64,000 nt of DNA from Gillisella terrae. Lineage in GTDB: Bacteria > Pseudomonadota > Alphaproteobacteria > Rhizobiales > Rhizobiaceae. A program made the position numbers and the translations under genes. The DNA is taken from the NCBI RefSeq assembly GCF_004801395.1, contig NZ_SSOA01000006.1, forward strand, positions 62,001 to 126,000. The letters run 5' to 3'. Below, piece after piece: positions 17,536 to 25,891 of the stretch; the stretch's first letter is position 1; every line of letters begins with the position of its first letter. The notes beneath the pieces are model-generated. The model was not told where the DNA came from and ran no database searches. It worked only from the letters and a program-made list of their open reading frames with translations.

Positions 17536-18129
17536 TCAATGGTGTTGCGTGAGAACGCCGCTGGCGATTGCGCAAAAAGCCTCGATAGCCTTAGGCAGCA
17601 CCGTGGCAGCATCTTGGCTCGCAGCCACCCAGAGGGCGGCGTTGAGGGCCGCGCCGCTGATCAGCCGGGCGGCGGCTTCGGGATCCAGCGGTTTCATGGT
17701 TCCACGCGCAATCAACCGCTCGACGGCTTGTTGTGTCACCTGCAGGCAATTGTCCTGGCTCGGCCATTTGGACGGGTCACCCAGCACGGCTGGTCCATCA
17801 AGCAACACGATGCGCTGCACTTCTGGATCAAGCGCCATTTCAATATAGGCTATGCCTTCTGCGACCAGGGCCTTCCACTCGTCAGGCTCGGAGGCTGCCA
17901 CCGCCTTGGCGCGCGCCGCCATTTCGGAATCGATCTGGTTGACGACAGCGGCAAACAGCCCGCGTTTATCTCCAAAATTGTGGTAGAGCGCGCCACGCGT
18001 AAGGCCCGCCTCTGCGGTCAACTCATCCATGGAGGCGGCGGCATATCCTTTTTCGGCAAAGGCCTTGCGTGCTGCCGCAATGAGTTTCGCCCTGTTTTCT
18101 TCCATGGTTTCTGCACGCGTCTTCGCCAT
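17536..18129 (-). CDS. TetR-family transcriptional regulator
   Basis: 197-residue repressor. N-terminal HTH reads AARKAFAEKGYAAASMDELT then AEAGLTRGALYHNFGDK; the C-terminus (residues ~80-190) resembles the TetR_C_33/AcrR-like group. It is divergent from the RidA-quinone reductase pair across 134 bp that contain three copies of ATACG-N3-CGTAT-type palindromes, its almost certain operators. It therefore probably represses itself and the pair in response to an electrophile, quinone or related inducer. Confidence 0.92.
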   Translation of the reverse strand: MAKTRAETMEENRAKLIAAARKAFAEKGYAAASMDELTAEAGLTRGALYHNFGDKRGLFAAVVNQIDSEMAARAKAVAASEPDEWKALVAEGIAYIEMALDPEVQRIVLLDGPAVLGDPSKWPSQDNCLQVTQQAVERLIARGTMKPLDPEAAARLISGAALNAALWVAASQDAATVLPKAIEAFCAIASGVLTQHH

Positions 18130-18145
18130 TCCGTCCTCATTTCAC

Positions 18146-18207
18146 ATACGGAGCGTATTTAATTTGACATACGTTCCGTATCTCGTTATTTCACATACGC
18201 ACAGTAT
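18146..18207. promoter_or_regulatory. Three TetR operators in the divergent promoter
   Basis: ATACGGAGCGTAT (18146-18158), ATACGTTCCGTAT (18169-18181) and ATACGCACAGTAT (18195-18207). The first two have perfect 5-bp arms; the third has one mismatch. Centres are 23 and 26 bp apart. All lie between the tetR start (18129) and the RidA start (18264). Confidence 0.85.
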
Positions 18208-18263
18208 CTGAACTGCATTGCCATTGGAAGTAACTTTGGCATAGCCACCTGAAAGGAAGACCC

Positions 18264-18662
18264 ATGACCGCACGCACACCCATTTTTCCAGCCGACCGGC
18301 ACGCGCTTTACCAGCAGCATGGCTATTCCGCCGCCATTCAATCCGGTGACCTGCTGTTTGTCTCGGGTCAGGTCGGCAGCCGTGAGGACGGAACGGCAGA
18401 GCCTGATTTCGGCGCGCAGGTTCGGCTGGCATTCCAGAATTTGCGGGCAACGCTCGAAGCAGCAGGCTGCACCTTTGACGACATCGTCGATGTCACGACG
18501 TTCCACACCGACCCGCAGAACCAGTTCGAGATCCTGATGCCGATCAAGGATGAGTTTTTCCCGGCACCACCATATCCGAACTGGACTGCCATTGGCGTCA
18601 CCTGGCTTGCCGGGTTCGATTTCGAAATCAAGGTCATCGCCCGCATCCCCAAGGCGATTTAG
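18264..18662 (+). CDS. RidA/YjgF-family protein
   Basis: 132-residue RidA-superfamily protein, trimeric in known members; archetypal RidA hydrolyses reactive enamines/imines. The family blocks are GDLLFVSGQVGS, QNLRATLEAAGCTFDDIVDV and PNWTAIGVTWLA. The arginine that binds substrate in true RidA (in a C-terminal RxxV/xxR region) is not obvious here, so this may be a subfamily member with another role. It is followed 42 bp later by a quinone-reductase-like gene and governed by the divergent TetR. Ribosome site GAAAGGAAGACCC. Confidence 0.88.
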   Translation: MTARTPIFPADRHALYQQHGYSAAIQSGDLLFVSGQVGSREDGTAEPDFGAQVRLAFQNLRATLEAAGCTFDDIVDVTTFHTDPQNQFEILMPIKDEFFPAPPYPNWTAIGVTWLAGFDFEIKVIARIPKAI

Positions 18663-18704
18663 CGCACCGACTGTGATCGAAACTCTTTCAGAAGGGATTC
18701 TCTC

Positions 18705-19310
18705 ATGCATTCTCTTATCGTGATTGCTCACCCCGACGCTGAGTCGTACACCCATGCCGTGGCCAAGCAGGTGATCACGGGCCTTCAGGAAGACCCGCAG
18801 AACACAGTCGAAATTGCCGATCTGACAGCGGAGGGTTTTGATCCGCGCTATACAGGTGCGGACTATCGGGCCTTTCGCGACGCAACAGCTTTGCCCGCCG
18901 ACATTGTTGCCGAGCAGGCAAGAATCGACCGCGCTGATCTGCTGATCCTGATCTTCCCTGTCTACTGGTGGTCCATGCCGGCCATTCTCAAAGGCTGGAT
19001 CGACCGCGTCTTCACCAATGGCTGGGCCTTCAATGCCGAGGGTCAGGAGACAACCCGTCTTCTCGACCGGCTCTTGGTGCAGACGGTGGCGATTGGCGGG
19101 GCAACGCAGCACACCTATGACAAACGGGGGTATGCTGAGGCCCTCCGGACACAGATCGATGAGGGAATTTTCGACTATGTCGGCGCTCGCAGGATTGGAT
19201 CGGACCTCCTGCTTCCGCTCCACGCCGGGTCTGCCCAGGCAGGTCTGCAACGAGCGCGTACAATCGGCGCAAACCTCATCTGCGCAACACAGGAATCGGC
19301 TGGCGCATAG
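18705..19310 (+). CDS. NAD(P)H dehydrogenase (quinone), flavodoxin-fold
   Basis: 201-residue NQO1/MdaB-like flavoprotein that would reduce quinones by two electrons. Family marks are IVIAHPDAESYTHAVA at the FMN/FAD phosphate loop, LILIFPVYWWSMPAILKGWI around the flavin ring, and VAIGGATQHTYDKRG. It pairs with the RidA-like gene under the divergent TetR, pointing to detoxification of a quinone or electrophile rather than to biosynthesis. Confidence 0.9.
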   Translation: MHSLIVIAHPDAESYTHAVAKQVITGLQEDPQNTVEIADLTAEGFDPRYTGADYRAFRDATALPADIVAEQARIDRADLLILIFPVYWWSMPAILKGWIDRVFTNGWAFNAEGQETTRLLDRLLVQTVAIGGATQHTYDKRGYAEALRTQIDEGIFDYVGARRIGSDLLLPLHAGSAQAGLQRARTIGANLICATQESAGA

Positions 19311-19665
19311 CGTGCTTGGAAAGACCTGCAACATCCGGAAGCCCCGTGATCATCTTGAGCAGGCCGGGCGGTCCAAGCTGTCCTCTTCGGGAGCAATGCG
19401 GCCATGGCGCTGATACACCAACACCGGACATCGACCAAGGATCACGTCTGTGGTTTCTTGCGAATACGACATAAAGCATATCGCCCACCGCTTCGAGGCG
19501 TTGAGGTACTTTACCGTGTCACGAATGGGTGGTTGTCTGGTGTGGATGAACCAAGCCCCGGAGTGAATATTTCGCTCCGGGGCGTTGCGGGCACGCCTGC
19601 CCGAATGGCCATCAATGCCATGCGGTCTTGACATCATCCGATGGTGACATCGCGACGAACGGACA
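19311..19665. other. Gene-free stretch between convergent genes
   Basis: 355 bp between the quinone reductase (+) and the amidohydrolase (-). No frame has family-like content. It holds one strong hairpin, listed separately at 19555-19583. Confidence 0.6.
19555..19583. terminator. Hairpin, possible bidirectional terminator
   Basis: GCCCCGGAG (19555-19563) and CTCCGGGGC (19575-19583) form a perfect 9-bp stem with an 11-nt loop. There is no T-run on either side, so termination is possible but not assured. Confidence 0.45.
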
Positions 19666-21126
19666 TCAAAGTGTTGTATTGAGCACCGGCATGTTGGCCC
19701 GCTTGCGAATGGACTCCTGAGCCCGTGCCGCCTTTTCAACAACGGCATGGACATCGACGCCGATCAGCTTGCCTTGGCGCTTGCGGATGATGCCGTCAAT
19801 GATCACGGTATCGACATCCGTTGGCGCTGCGTGCTGGACGAGCTGGAAGGCGGGGTTGGTATTTGCAGCTGGCAGCATGTTGGGCTGGTCGGTGCGCACG
19901 AGGATGACGTCTGCCCGCTTGCCCGGCGTCAGCGAACCGATCTGGTCGGCAAGGCCCAGCACATGCGCGCCACTCAGTGTTCCGACGCGAATGGCATCCC
20001 GATAGCTGAAAGCCCATTTCAGGCCCTTGTGGGCAATTCCCAGCAAATCGCCGGTCAGCTTGTTGGCTTCTACCTGCTGGATGCGGCTGGAATTGACCAG
20101 GGTTCTCATCCCGGCAAAGGGATCGGCTGGCGACTGGCAGGTGACGTCGATGCTCATACTGATATTGTCGAGCGGAACGCCGCCCTTGATCAACGCGTAG
20201 ACGGGTGGGAGCCCGGCACCAATCATCGGGTCTGTGCTGGGGCACAGGGCAACCCCGAGCTTCTTGCCAGCGATCAGAGCGACGGCCTCCGGCGCAATAC
20301 CGGCACCATGGGTAAAGATAAATTCGGGTCCGATGACATCCGGATACGCCATGAAGCCGCCATGGTCCGTGATCGGGCGCAGCTTCAGTTTCCGGGCAAG
20401 TTCGACCTGCGGCTTGAAATACTCCCCGGCATTGTCCAGAGTCATGCCGAGACCCAACCGGCCCTTTCCATGGGCGGCAATCCACTCCAGCGCACGCTGA
20501 AAATCGGCAGCGGGGGTTGGCACGTTCTGAATGACGCCGTTATAGCTCAGCTTCGCGCGAATGCCAGCCTCTTGCAGCGCTGACAGTTCGGCCTCCATGT
20601 CATCATAGTTCCGCAGGCCGTGCGCCCAGTTATGGCAGGTGGTAAATCCAGCATTGATCGCTTCCAGCGCCGCATACTGAACGGCGGTGTGATGGTCTTC
20701 GACGCTGTAATAGGGCAGCAGGTCGTGCCGGTTGAAATAGTCCGTGGCATCGTTGACCAGGCCCCGCCAGAGACCATCCCACATGTGCCAGTGGGTATCG
20801 ACGAAGCCCGGCAGAACAATCATCTCGGACGCATCAATAACGTCCGCGCCCGAGGCCTCAATCCGCTCCGCGACCGCAACGATCTGGCCATCCTTGATAT
20901 GCACGTCGCCCTTGACCAGATCCTTCATCGTCGGGTCGACGGGCATCACATATCCGCCGCGGATCAGGATCTCACGCGGCGACTGGCCAGCGCTTTTGAC
21001 CTCTTCCGCGGCAGCCGGTCGTGGCAGTGCAGAGGCCAAAAAAGGGCCAAGCAGCCCGGCACCCAGCGTCGCCAGTGTATTCCGTCTCGTCATATTCAAT
21101 TGAGGTGTCTTGCAATTCTCGCACAT
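19666..21126 (-). CDS. Tat-exported amidohydrolase (TRZ/ATZ-like)
   Basis: 486-residue metal-dependent hydrolase of the cytosine deaminase/chlorohydrolase type. The N-terminus has a twin-arginine signal (NMTRRNTLATLGAGLL) cleaved near AAAEE, so the enzyme is likely periplasmic, which is unusual for this family. Metal ligands: GFVDTHWHMWDG (HxH), GFTTCHNWAHGL, ITDHGG, FTHGAG and a late SIDVTCQSP where most members have an Asp-containing strand. The C-terminal composite strand reads PGKRADVILVR. It is 168 bp downstream of the NodD-like LysR on the same strand. Confidence 0.88.
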   Translation of the reverse strand: MCENCKTPQLNMTRRNTLATLGAGLLGPFLASALPRPAAAEEVKSAGQSPREILIRGGYVMPVDPTMKDLVKGDVHIKDGQIVAVAERIEASGADVIDASEMIVLPGFVDTHWHMWDGLWRGLVNDATDYFNRHDLLPYYSVEDHHTAVQYAALEAINAGFTTCHNWAHGLRNYDDMEAELSALQEAGIRAKLSYNGVIQNVPTPAADFQRALEWIAAHGKGRLGLGMTLDNAGEYFKPQVELARKLKLRPITDHGGFMAYPDVIGPEFIFTHGAGIAPEAVALIAGKKLGVALCPSTDPMIGAGLPPVYALIKGGVPLDNISMSIDVTCQSPADPFAGMRTLVNSSRIQQVEANKLTGDLLGIAHKGLKWAFSYRDAIRVGTLSGAHVLGLADQIGSLTPGKRADVILVRTDQPNMLPAANTNPAFQLVQHAAPTDVDTVIIDGIIRKRQGKLIGVDVHAVVEKAARAQESIRKRANMPVLNTTL

Positions 21127-21181
21127 GGCGTCTCTCTCCCGGTATGCGTGTGTTGATATGTGCAGCGGGAGTTACAGGGCC

Positions 21182-21280
21182 GCGCACCATATATGGCGCT
21201 CGGTGCTCTAACACTCTTAATCTGCTGCATAATTTTTGCCTCAAACCCACTCTGATTTAAGGAATCATGCATTAGCAGCA
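21182..21280 (+). repeat. Mosaic palindromic repeat, copy 3 (fullest)
   Basis: Block one: GCGCACC-ATATAT-GGCGCTC-GGTGCTCTAA. Block two: TTAATCTGCTGCATAATT, then CTGATTTAAGGAATCATGCA, forming an imperfect palindrome. I know this arrangement as a common Rhizobiaceae intergenic repeat. It sits between the LysR and amidohydrolase genes. Confidence 0.8.
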
Positions 21281-21294
21281 GCTGGCGTAGATGT

Positions 21295-22245
21295 TCAAAT
21301 CGTTTGCAACGCGAGGCGGTATAAATGGGATTTATACTGCTGGTCCTCCGCCTCGAGATGATGCCTGATATTGGCGCGCAGCCAGTTCAGCCCCTGATCA
21401 GCATTGGCGCGCGAATGCCATTGCATGACGAGCCGGACGGGCGGAATAGGAAAGGGGGGATCCAGCAGCTTCAGGTCCGCAAAGGACATGTAAAGCTCGG
21501 CCGTCTTCGCCGGCAATGTTGCCAGCCGCTTTGTACCCGAAAGGAAAAACGGCACGAGGGAGAAGTTATCCAGCTTCACGGCGACTCTCCGCCGAAATCC
21601 CAGAGACGAAAACAGAGGCTCAGGCAAATAGGGCTTTTGCCCCGAGCCGACAAAAACCTCCACATGGTCCGCTGCGGCATAGTCCTCCAGTGTGACGTGG
21701 TCGGGCGCGAAGGTCTGGCGACAGGCAATGACACGGTGATCTTCCTCTAGAAGCAGCTCCTTGGGATGATCCGGCGAACAATGCATTTCCGGTGCAATGA
21801 TCAGGTCGACACGGCCTGCCTCCAGCCGCTCTCCGAGATCCCCATGGGGTGTCGCGATCTCGAGACGCAGCTTCGGTGCCTGTTGGAAGATATGTTGCAG
21901 CGGCTTTGCCAGGAAGCCCGCGACAAGCGTGTCTGCGGCCAGCAGGCTGAAATCCCGCTCATCCACGCTCGGGTCGAAGGACGGCTGGGTGATGATCGTG
22001 CGGTCAATGGTCCGCAGCATCTCGAAAACCGGTGTCGACAGTGTCTGGGCCAAGGGTGAAAGCACAGACTTGCCACTGCGGGTAATCAGCAGCGGATCGC
22101 CAAAATATTGCCTGAGCCGTGCAAGCGCCGCACTCATCGCTGGCTGGGTAATATTGACGACATCAGCCGCCCGCGACACGTTCTGCGTGCGCAACAATGC
22201 GTCAAGAGCCACCAGAAGATTGAGGTCAAGCCCCCGATATCGCAT
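21295..22245 (-). CDS. LysR-family regulator, NodD-like
   Basis: 316-residue LysR regulator. The start MRYRGLDLNLLVALDALL and TQPAMSAALARLRQYFGDPL are very close to the NodD/NahR subgroup, which senses flavonoids or aromatic acids. The effector domain (90-300) includes LEAGRVDLIIAPE and LATLPAKTAELY. It reads toward the Tat-exported amidohydrolase. No clear nod-box is present upstream, so it should be called NodD-like rather than nodD. It lies away from any nodulation genes in this window. Confidence 0.9.
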   Translation of the reverse strand: MRYRGLDLNLLVALDALLRTQNVSRAADVVNITQPAMSAALARLRQYFGDPLLITRSGKSVLSPLAQTLSTPVFEMLRTIDRTIITQPSFDPSVDERDFSLLAADTLVAGFLAKPLQHIFQQAPKLRLEIATPHGDLGERLEAGRVDLIIAPEMHCSPDHPKELLLEEDHRVIACRQTFAPDHVTLEDYAAADHVEVFVGSGQKPYLPEPLFSSLGFRRRVAVKLDNFSLVPFFLSGTKRLATLPAKTAELYMSFADLKLLDPPFPIPPVRLVMQWHSRANADQGLNWLRANIRHHLEAEDQQYKSHLYRLALQTI

Positions 22246-22975
22246 CGTTTAAACCTTGAGAGATGAAAGGAGAGGCCACCGTTTCGCAGTGAAGGCAGTA
22301 ATTGTCAATCGGCCAGAAAGTCTATCCCGCATGGGACGTGGTGTTGCCTCTTGTTGCATGATTCGGAGCTGCTCTGGCCGCGAATTGGCAATTAGTCGGA
22401 TAAGCTTGGATCCGGGCATTGCCTATGGATTGAATCAGCGATGCAGACGAGTGTGGCTGTGAACCGCAGTTCAAACTTCAGGCGAAGAGTTGTTCGTTAT
22501 CCTGCTTGCAAATGGGCCATAAACTTCGAGAGTGAACCGCTGGAAGGATTATAGATACGCTGGGAAAGCATGACAGTTTGCTTCATATCGCTGACTTTGA
22601 CACGACAAAAGAGCGACCATGCACATTATGTTCCATAATTTACCTTATCAATTTTTTGCAGTAGCCGGTTGGGTTTAAGAATGAAGTGCGACTTGCAAAT
22701 GATACCAATGGGTTGTCACTCGCAAGGAGAATGCAATGACCCCCCTCTTTTATGCAGTTGAGTTTGGACGAACGACGCATTATCGTTCAAATGAATGACA
22801 GAAAGATCAGCGGCAACCGGCTCTGTCGAGCAGAATAAATGTGATAATAGACTAAACAAGTTTCAATTCTTCTATATTTGAAATCTAAAATGGCCAACCA
22901 TGAACAATGGAATGCCTATTGTGTTACTCGGGATGTCGGCAAGCACTGTGTGGCGGCATTGTTAAGGAGATGAAA
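22246..22975. other. Gene-poor AT-rich stretch upstream of the AraC trio
   Basis: 730 bp with no gene I can support apart from one very short possible ORF at 22736. Base composition is clearly AT-richer than the flanking operons, especially from 22600 on. It must carry the promoters of the LysR gene (left) and the first AraC-like gene (right). Confidence 0.55.
22736..22798 (+). CDS. Possible 20-residue leader ORF
   Basis: ATG 22736 follows AAGGAGA by five bases, an excellent ribosome site in a region otherwise without genes. The frame encodes 20 residues beginning MTPLFYAVEF and stops 178 bp before the next start. It could be a leader peptide, a small protein or chance; no family is recognised. 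Confidence 0.2.
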   Translation: MTPLFYAVEFGRTTHYRSNE

Positions 22976-23644
22976 GTGCACGAAGATTCGATGCGAGGAC
23001 TGTCCGTTGGGCGGTTGTTTGGTGTGTCGAATGCGCCACATCTGCGGATCAGGCCTGTGCGTGAGGCTGCGTTTTCTGTGACCTATCTTGAGTGTCGTGT
23101 TGATGCCAGCGGCTCCCGCGTGGTAAACCTTCCAAAGCAGGACTGCTTTTTTCTGATGCTTTATCTTGATGATACACGCCATTGCGATTTGATGCCCGAT
23201 GGGCGTGAAAGCGCGATTATGGATTACCACAAAGGATCTCTTTGCCTGGTGGATCTGGCGGAAGGAGCATCGATCAGATTGTATGATACGCTTCGCTCTT
23301 TGGCTTTTCTCATTCCGCGCGCTCTTTTGGCCGAGGTGTCAGAATTTTCGAACGCTCCAGGGGCGCGAAATCTGCGCGGCTGTCGGGGAGCCTATGATAA
23401 TGTCATGGGCAACCTTGGCGGGGTGCTTTTGCCGCTGCTTCAACAGCAACACTCTACACCGTCGCCTGTCCTTGGGCATGTTGCCGTAGCAATTTGCGCC
23501 CATCTTCTACACAGGTATGGCGATACGAAGCCGCAAAACCAACGAGGGCCGGCTTTCTCCGCGATGACGAAAAACACAGAGAAAGATTCTACGACATTTA
23601 CGGGTTTTTCGCTAGAAGATTGGCGCAAACGCTGGTTGAATTGA
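22976..23644 (+). CDS. AraC-type sensor domain protein lacking the DNA-binding domain
   Basis: 222-residue protein related to the N-terminal sensor halves of the two AraC regulators that follow. Shared marks are the aromatic-rich strand CFFLMLYLDDTRHCDL and the helical block VLGHVAVAICAHLLHRYG, which parallels FVDQISVAIGIHLAQHYG in the third gene. It ends with LEDWRKRWLN where the HTH pair should begin; the 104 bp before the next gene cannot encode one in any frame. I choose GTG 22976 because AAGGAG lies six bases upstream; ATG 22907 is the longer alternative. Either a truncated remnant or a working ligand-binding partner. Confidence 0.6.
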   Translation: MHEDSMRGLSVGRLFGVSNAPHLRIRPVREAAFSVTYLECRVDASGSRVVNLPKQDCFFLMLYLDDTRHCDLMPDGRESAIMDYHKGSLCLVDLAEGASIRLYDTLRSLAFLIPRALLAEVSEFSNAPGARNLRGCRGAYDNVMGNLGGVLLPLLQQQHSTPSPVLGHVAVAICAHLLHRYGDTKPQNQRGPAFSAMTKNTEKDSTTFTGFSLEDWRKRWLN

Positions 23645-23748
23645 TGACGCAATAAGGCACGGTCGCCTCGACAAAAATATCAGCCTTGGGTCAATATGGC
23701 CCAATTTCAAAGATTGCACGTCGCATTCAAAGAGGATGAGTAACCGTT

Positions 23749-24663
23749 ATGAACATCAGCGTTGCAGCCGGTGCTATGTCGTCCCTTGAAGGTAGCCCAC
23801 AGATTGCTGGCAAGCCAAGCATGGTGGGCGCAATTGCTCAGGGTGGCATTGTGATACGCCGGGTGCGATCTGAAGGTGATGATGCTGGAAAAGTGCAGAT
23901 TATGCCGCGGGCGGAAGCGTTTGATATTAGCGTGGAAATGCAAGAACTTATCAAGGTAAAACGTTGGCACCGTGGACGGCTCGCCGGTTGTGGTGCACAG
24001 AAACAGGCATCAATGATCATTACTGACCTTACTCAGGATTGGCAGGTTCAGTATTTCTCAGCCTTTGATACCGTTCATTTCCATGTTCCCTTCGCGCAGT
24101 TGAATAATTTCGCAGCAGAAACCGGGCGCCCGCTTTTTACCGCGTTATCCTGTCATCAAGCTCGCTATGACCCGGTTATGTTTGGCCTTGCGCGGGCGCT
24201 GCTGCCTTCATTGGATGATCCCGCCACAGCCAACCTGCTTTTTGTTGAGCGCATAAATCTCGCGGTTCTTGCGCATCTCAGCCAGACCTACGGTGGCATG
24301 TATTTTCCCGTTGAGAAAAAAGGCACGTTGGCACCATGGCAAGAGCGACGTGTGAATGAGTTTCTAGAGGCTAACTTCAGTCAGTCAATTTCTATTGCAG
24401 ATCTTGCTGATGTATGCGAACTTTCGCGCAGCTACTTTATCAAGGCCTTCAAGGAAAGTTTTGGACAGACACCCTATCGGTGGCTGTCAAAATATCGGGT
24501 TTCACGCTGCCGGGACATGCTGCTTGGTGATCAAGCGATTGCGGAAATTGCTATCGAATGCGGCTTTGCCGATCAGAGTCACATGACACGGATTTTCGCA
24601 GAGTTTATGGGCCTGACACCAGGGCAATTTCGTCGTCAAAATCGCTTAGATCGTGAGAATTGA
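23749..24663 (+). CDS. AraC-family regulator (second of three paralogues)
   Basis: 304-residue regulator. The sensor half covers about 1-195 and the last ~105 residues hold both AraC helix-turn-helices: SISIADLADVCELSRSYFIK and IAEIAIECGFADQSHMTRIF, with the GLTPGQFRR end. DNA-binding is closest to the third paralogue. Codon use is AT-richer than in flanking operons, consistent with horizontal gain. Targets are unknown, but the same-strand hydrolase cluster beginning at 25892 is the nearest candidate. Confidence 0.9.
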   Translation: MNISVAAGAMSSLEGSPQIAGKPSMVGAIAQGGIVIRRVRSEGDDAGKVQIMPRAEAFDISVEMQELIKVKRWHRGRLAGCGAQKQASMIITDLTQDWQVQYFSAFDTVHFHVPFAQLNNFAAETGRPLFTALSCHQARYDPVMFGLARALLPSLDDPATANLLFVERINLAVLAHLSQTYGGMYFPVEKKGTLAPWQERRVNEFLEANFSQSISIADLADVCELSRSYFIKAFKESFGQTPYRWLSKYRVSRCRDMLLGDQAIAEIAIECGFADQSHMTRIFAEFMGLTPGQFRRQNRLDREN

Positions 24664-24859
24664 ATGAGAGATGGTTGTGCGGGCGACGGCGACAATCGAA
24701 AGACACGCATTTTTATACAAAACGCCTGACTTTTCCACAATATGCATGGGCTGCGTTTCGCTATAGCCGCAGTGCAAAGGCGAAGCATTTCACATTTTTA
24801 AAGATTGTATTTCGTGAAGCATCTTTGACTGACAGAATCATAGAGCAGGAGTTGGTAGA

Positions 24860-25765
24860 GTGGATCAAGTTTTGCCTGAAAAAGCAGCTTTACCACGCGA
24901 CAGTCTTGGCTGTTCCCGCGATAAGCTGAAAATTGATCAATCGATTTCCAATGGGAGAATGAATTTTTATCGCAAGGGAGCCTTGAGTGCGCCGAAAGAG
25001 CGGGTGATAACCCCTGCCAACAATCGAGGATATTTGCTGGGACTGTCTGCGTCGAATGGGCACCGGCGACGCATTTTTCATGAGCATCACTCGAGCCTGC
25101 ATGATTTTGAGGAAAACTCAGTCTATCTACGCAGTTTCGCGGAGGATTATCAGGCCGATCTGCATGGAACCTTTGACTTTTTGCTGCTCGAAGTGAGTGA
25201 GGCAGCAATGGCGATTATGGCAGATGAGGCCGATATTAAAGGTGTTGTCGCTCTGGAATGCGTCAGTGAACGTCCTGATCCGGTTCTTGGCGGATTGCTG
25301 GCCGCGCTGTTTTCCCCGGTTGGTGGGGAGATCAACAAAAGTGCCTTGTTTGTCGATCAGATTTCCGTAGCCATCGGAATTCATCTGGCACAACATTATG
25401 GCAATCGCCCGGCGCAATCGTTGGGCCGCAGACGGATGCTTTCTACAAGGCTTCTCGCGGCGCTCCAATCTCAAGTGCGCAGCAATCTTGATGGCCAACT
25501 CTCGGTCGAAGAGCTGGCGCGAACCTGTAATCTCTCCACAAGCGCATTCCTGCAGGCGTTTCGTGAAACAACTGGCAAGACACCTCATCAGTGGCTGACA
25601 TTGGAGCGGATTGAAAAGGCGAAAGATGTGATGTTGTCCTCAACCCAATCGCTGAGAGATATCGCAATTTTGTGCGGATTTGCCGATCAGAGCCATTTTA
25701 CGCGCGTTTTCTTGAAAATGACCGGAGCCACACCAGCGTCGTGGCGTCGTATTCGGCAATTTTAA
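24860..25765 (+). CDS. AraC-family regulator (third of three paralogues)
   Basis: 301-residue regulator. Start is GTG 24860, preceded by AGGAG at 24847-24851. C-terminal HTHs read LSVEELARTCNLSTSAFLQA and LRDIAILCGFADQSHFTRVF, ending GATPASWRR. The sensor half shares the QISVAIGIHLAQHYG block with the HTH-less first gene. It ends 126 bp before the isochorismatase-like gene and so is best placed to control the 25.9-32.1 kb cluster. Confidence 0.9.
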   Translation: MDQVLPEKAALPRDSLGCSRDKLKIDQSISNGRMNFYRKGALSAPKERVITPANNRGYLLGLSASNGHRRRIFHEHHSSLHDFEENSVYLRSFAEDYQADLHGTFDFLLLEVSEAAMAIMADEADIKGVVALECVSERPDPVLGGLLAALFSPVGGEINKSALFVDQISVAIGIHLAQHYGNRPAQSLGRRRMLSTRLLAALQSQVRSNLDGQLSVEELARTCNLSTSAFLQAFRETTGKTPHQWLTLERIEKAKDVMLSSTQSLRDIAILCGFADQSHFTRVFLKMTGATPASWRRIRQF

Positions 25766-25891
25766 TCGGCCTATCATTTGCAAACCAGATTGTACAAATT
25801 GGAGTTGTTATCGACAAGAAGTTGATGATCAGTTGAACAATAATCCGCCCATTGCTGAAAACCACTTTTAGCCAGCGGAGATCATCTCATC

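Noticed and set aside
19350..19754. A 134-codon minus-strand open frame overlapping the amidohydrolase end
   Set aside because: No family-like content; its first part is antisense or out-of-frame to the amidohydrolase and the rest lies over a hairpin.
21295..22245. Naming the LysR gene nodD
   Set aside because: Only the protein type is NodD-like; there is no nod-box or nodulation gene in the window.
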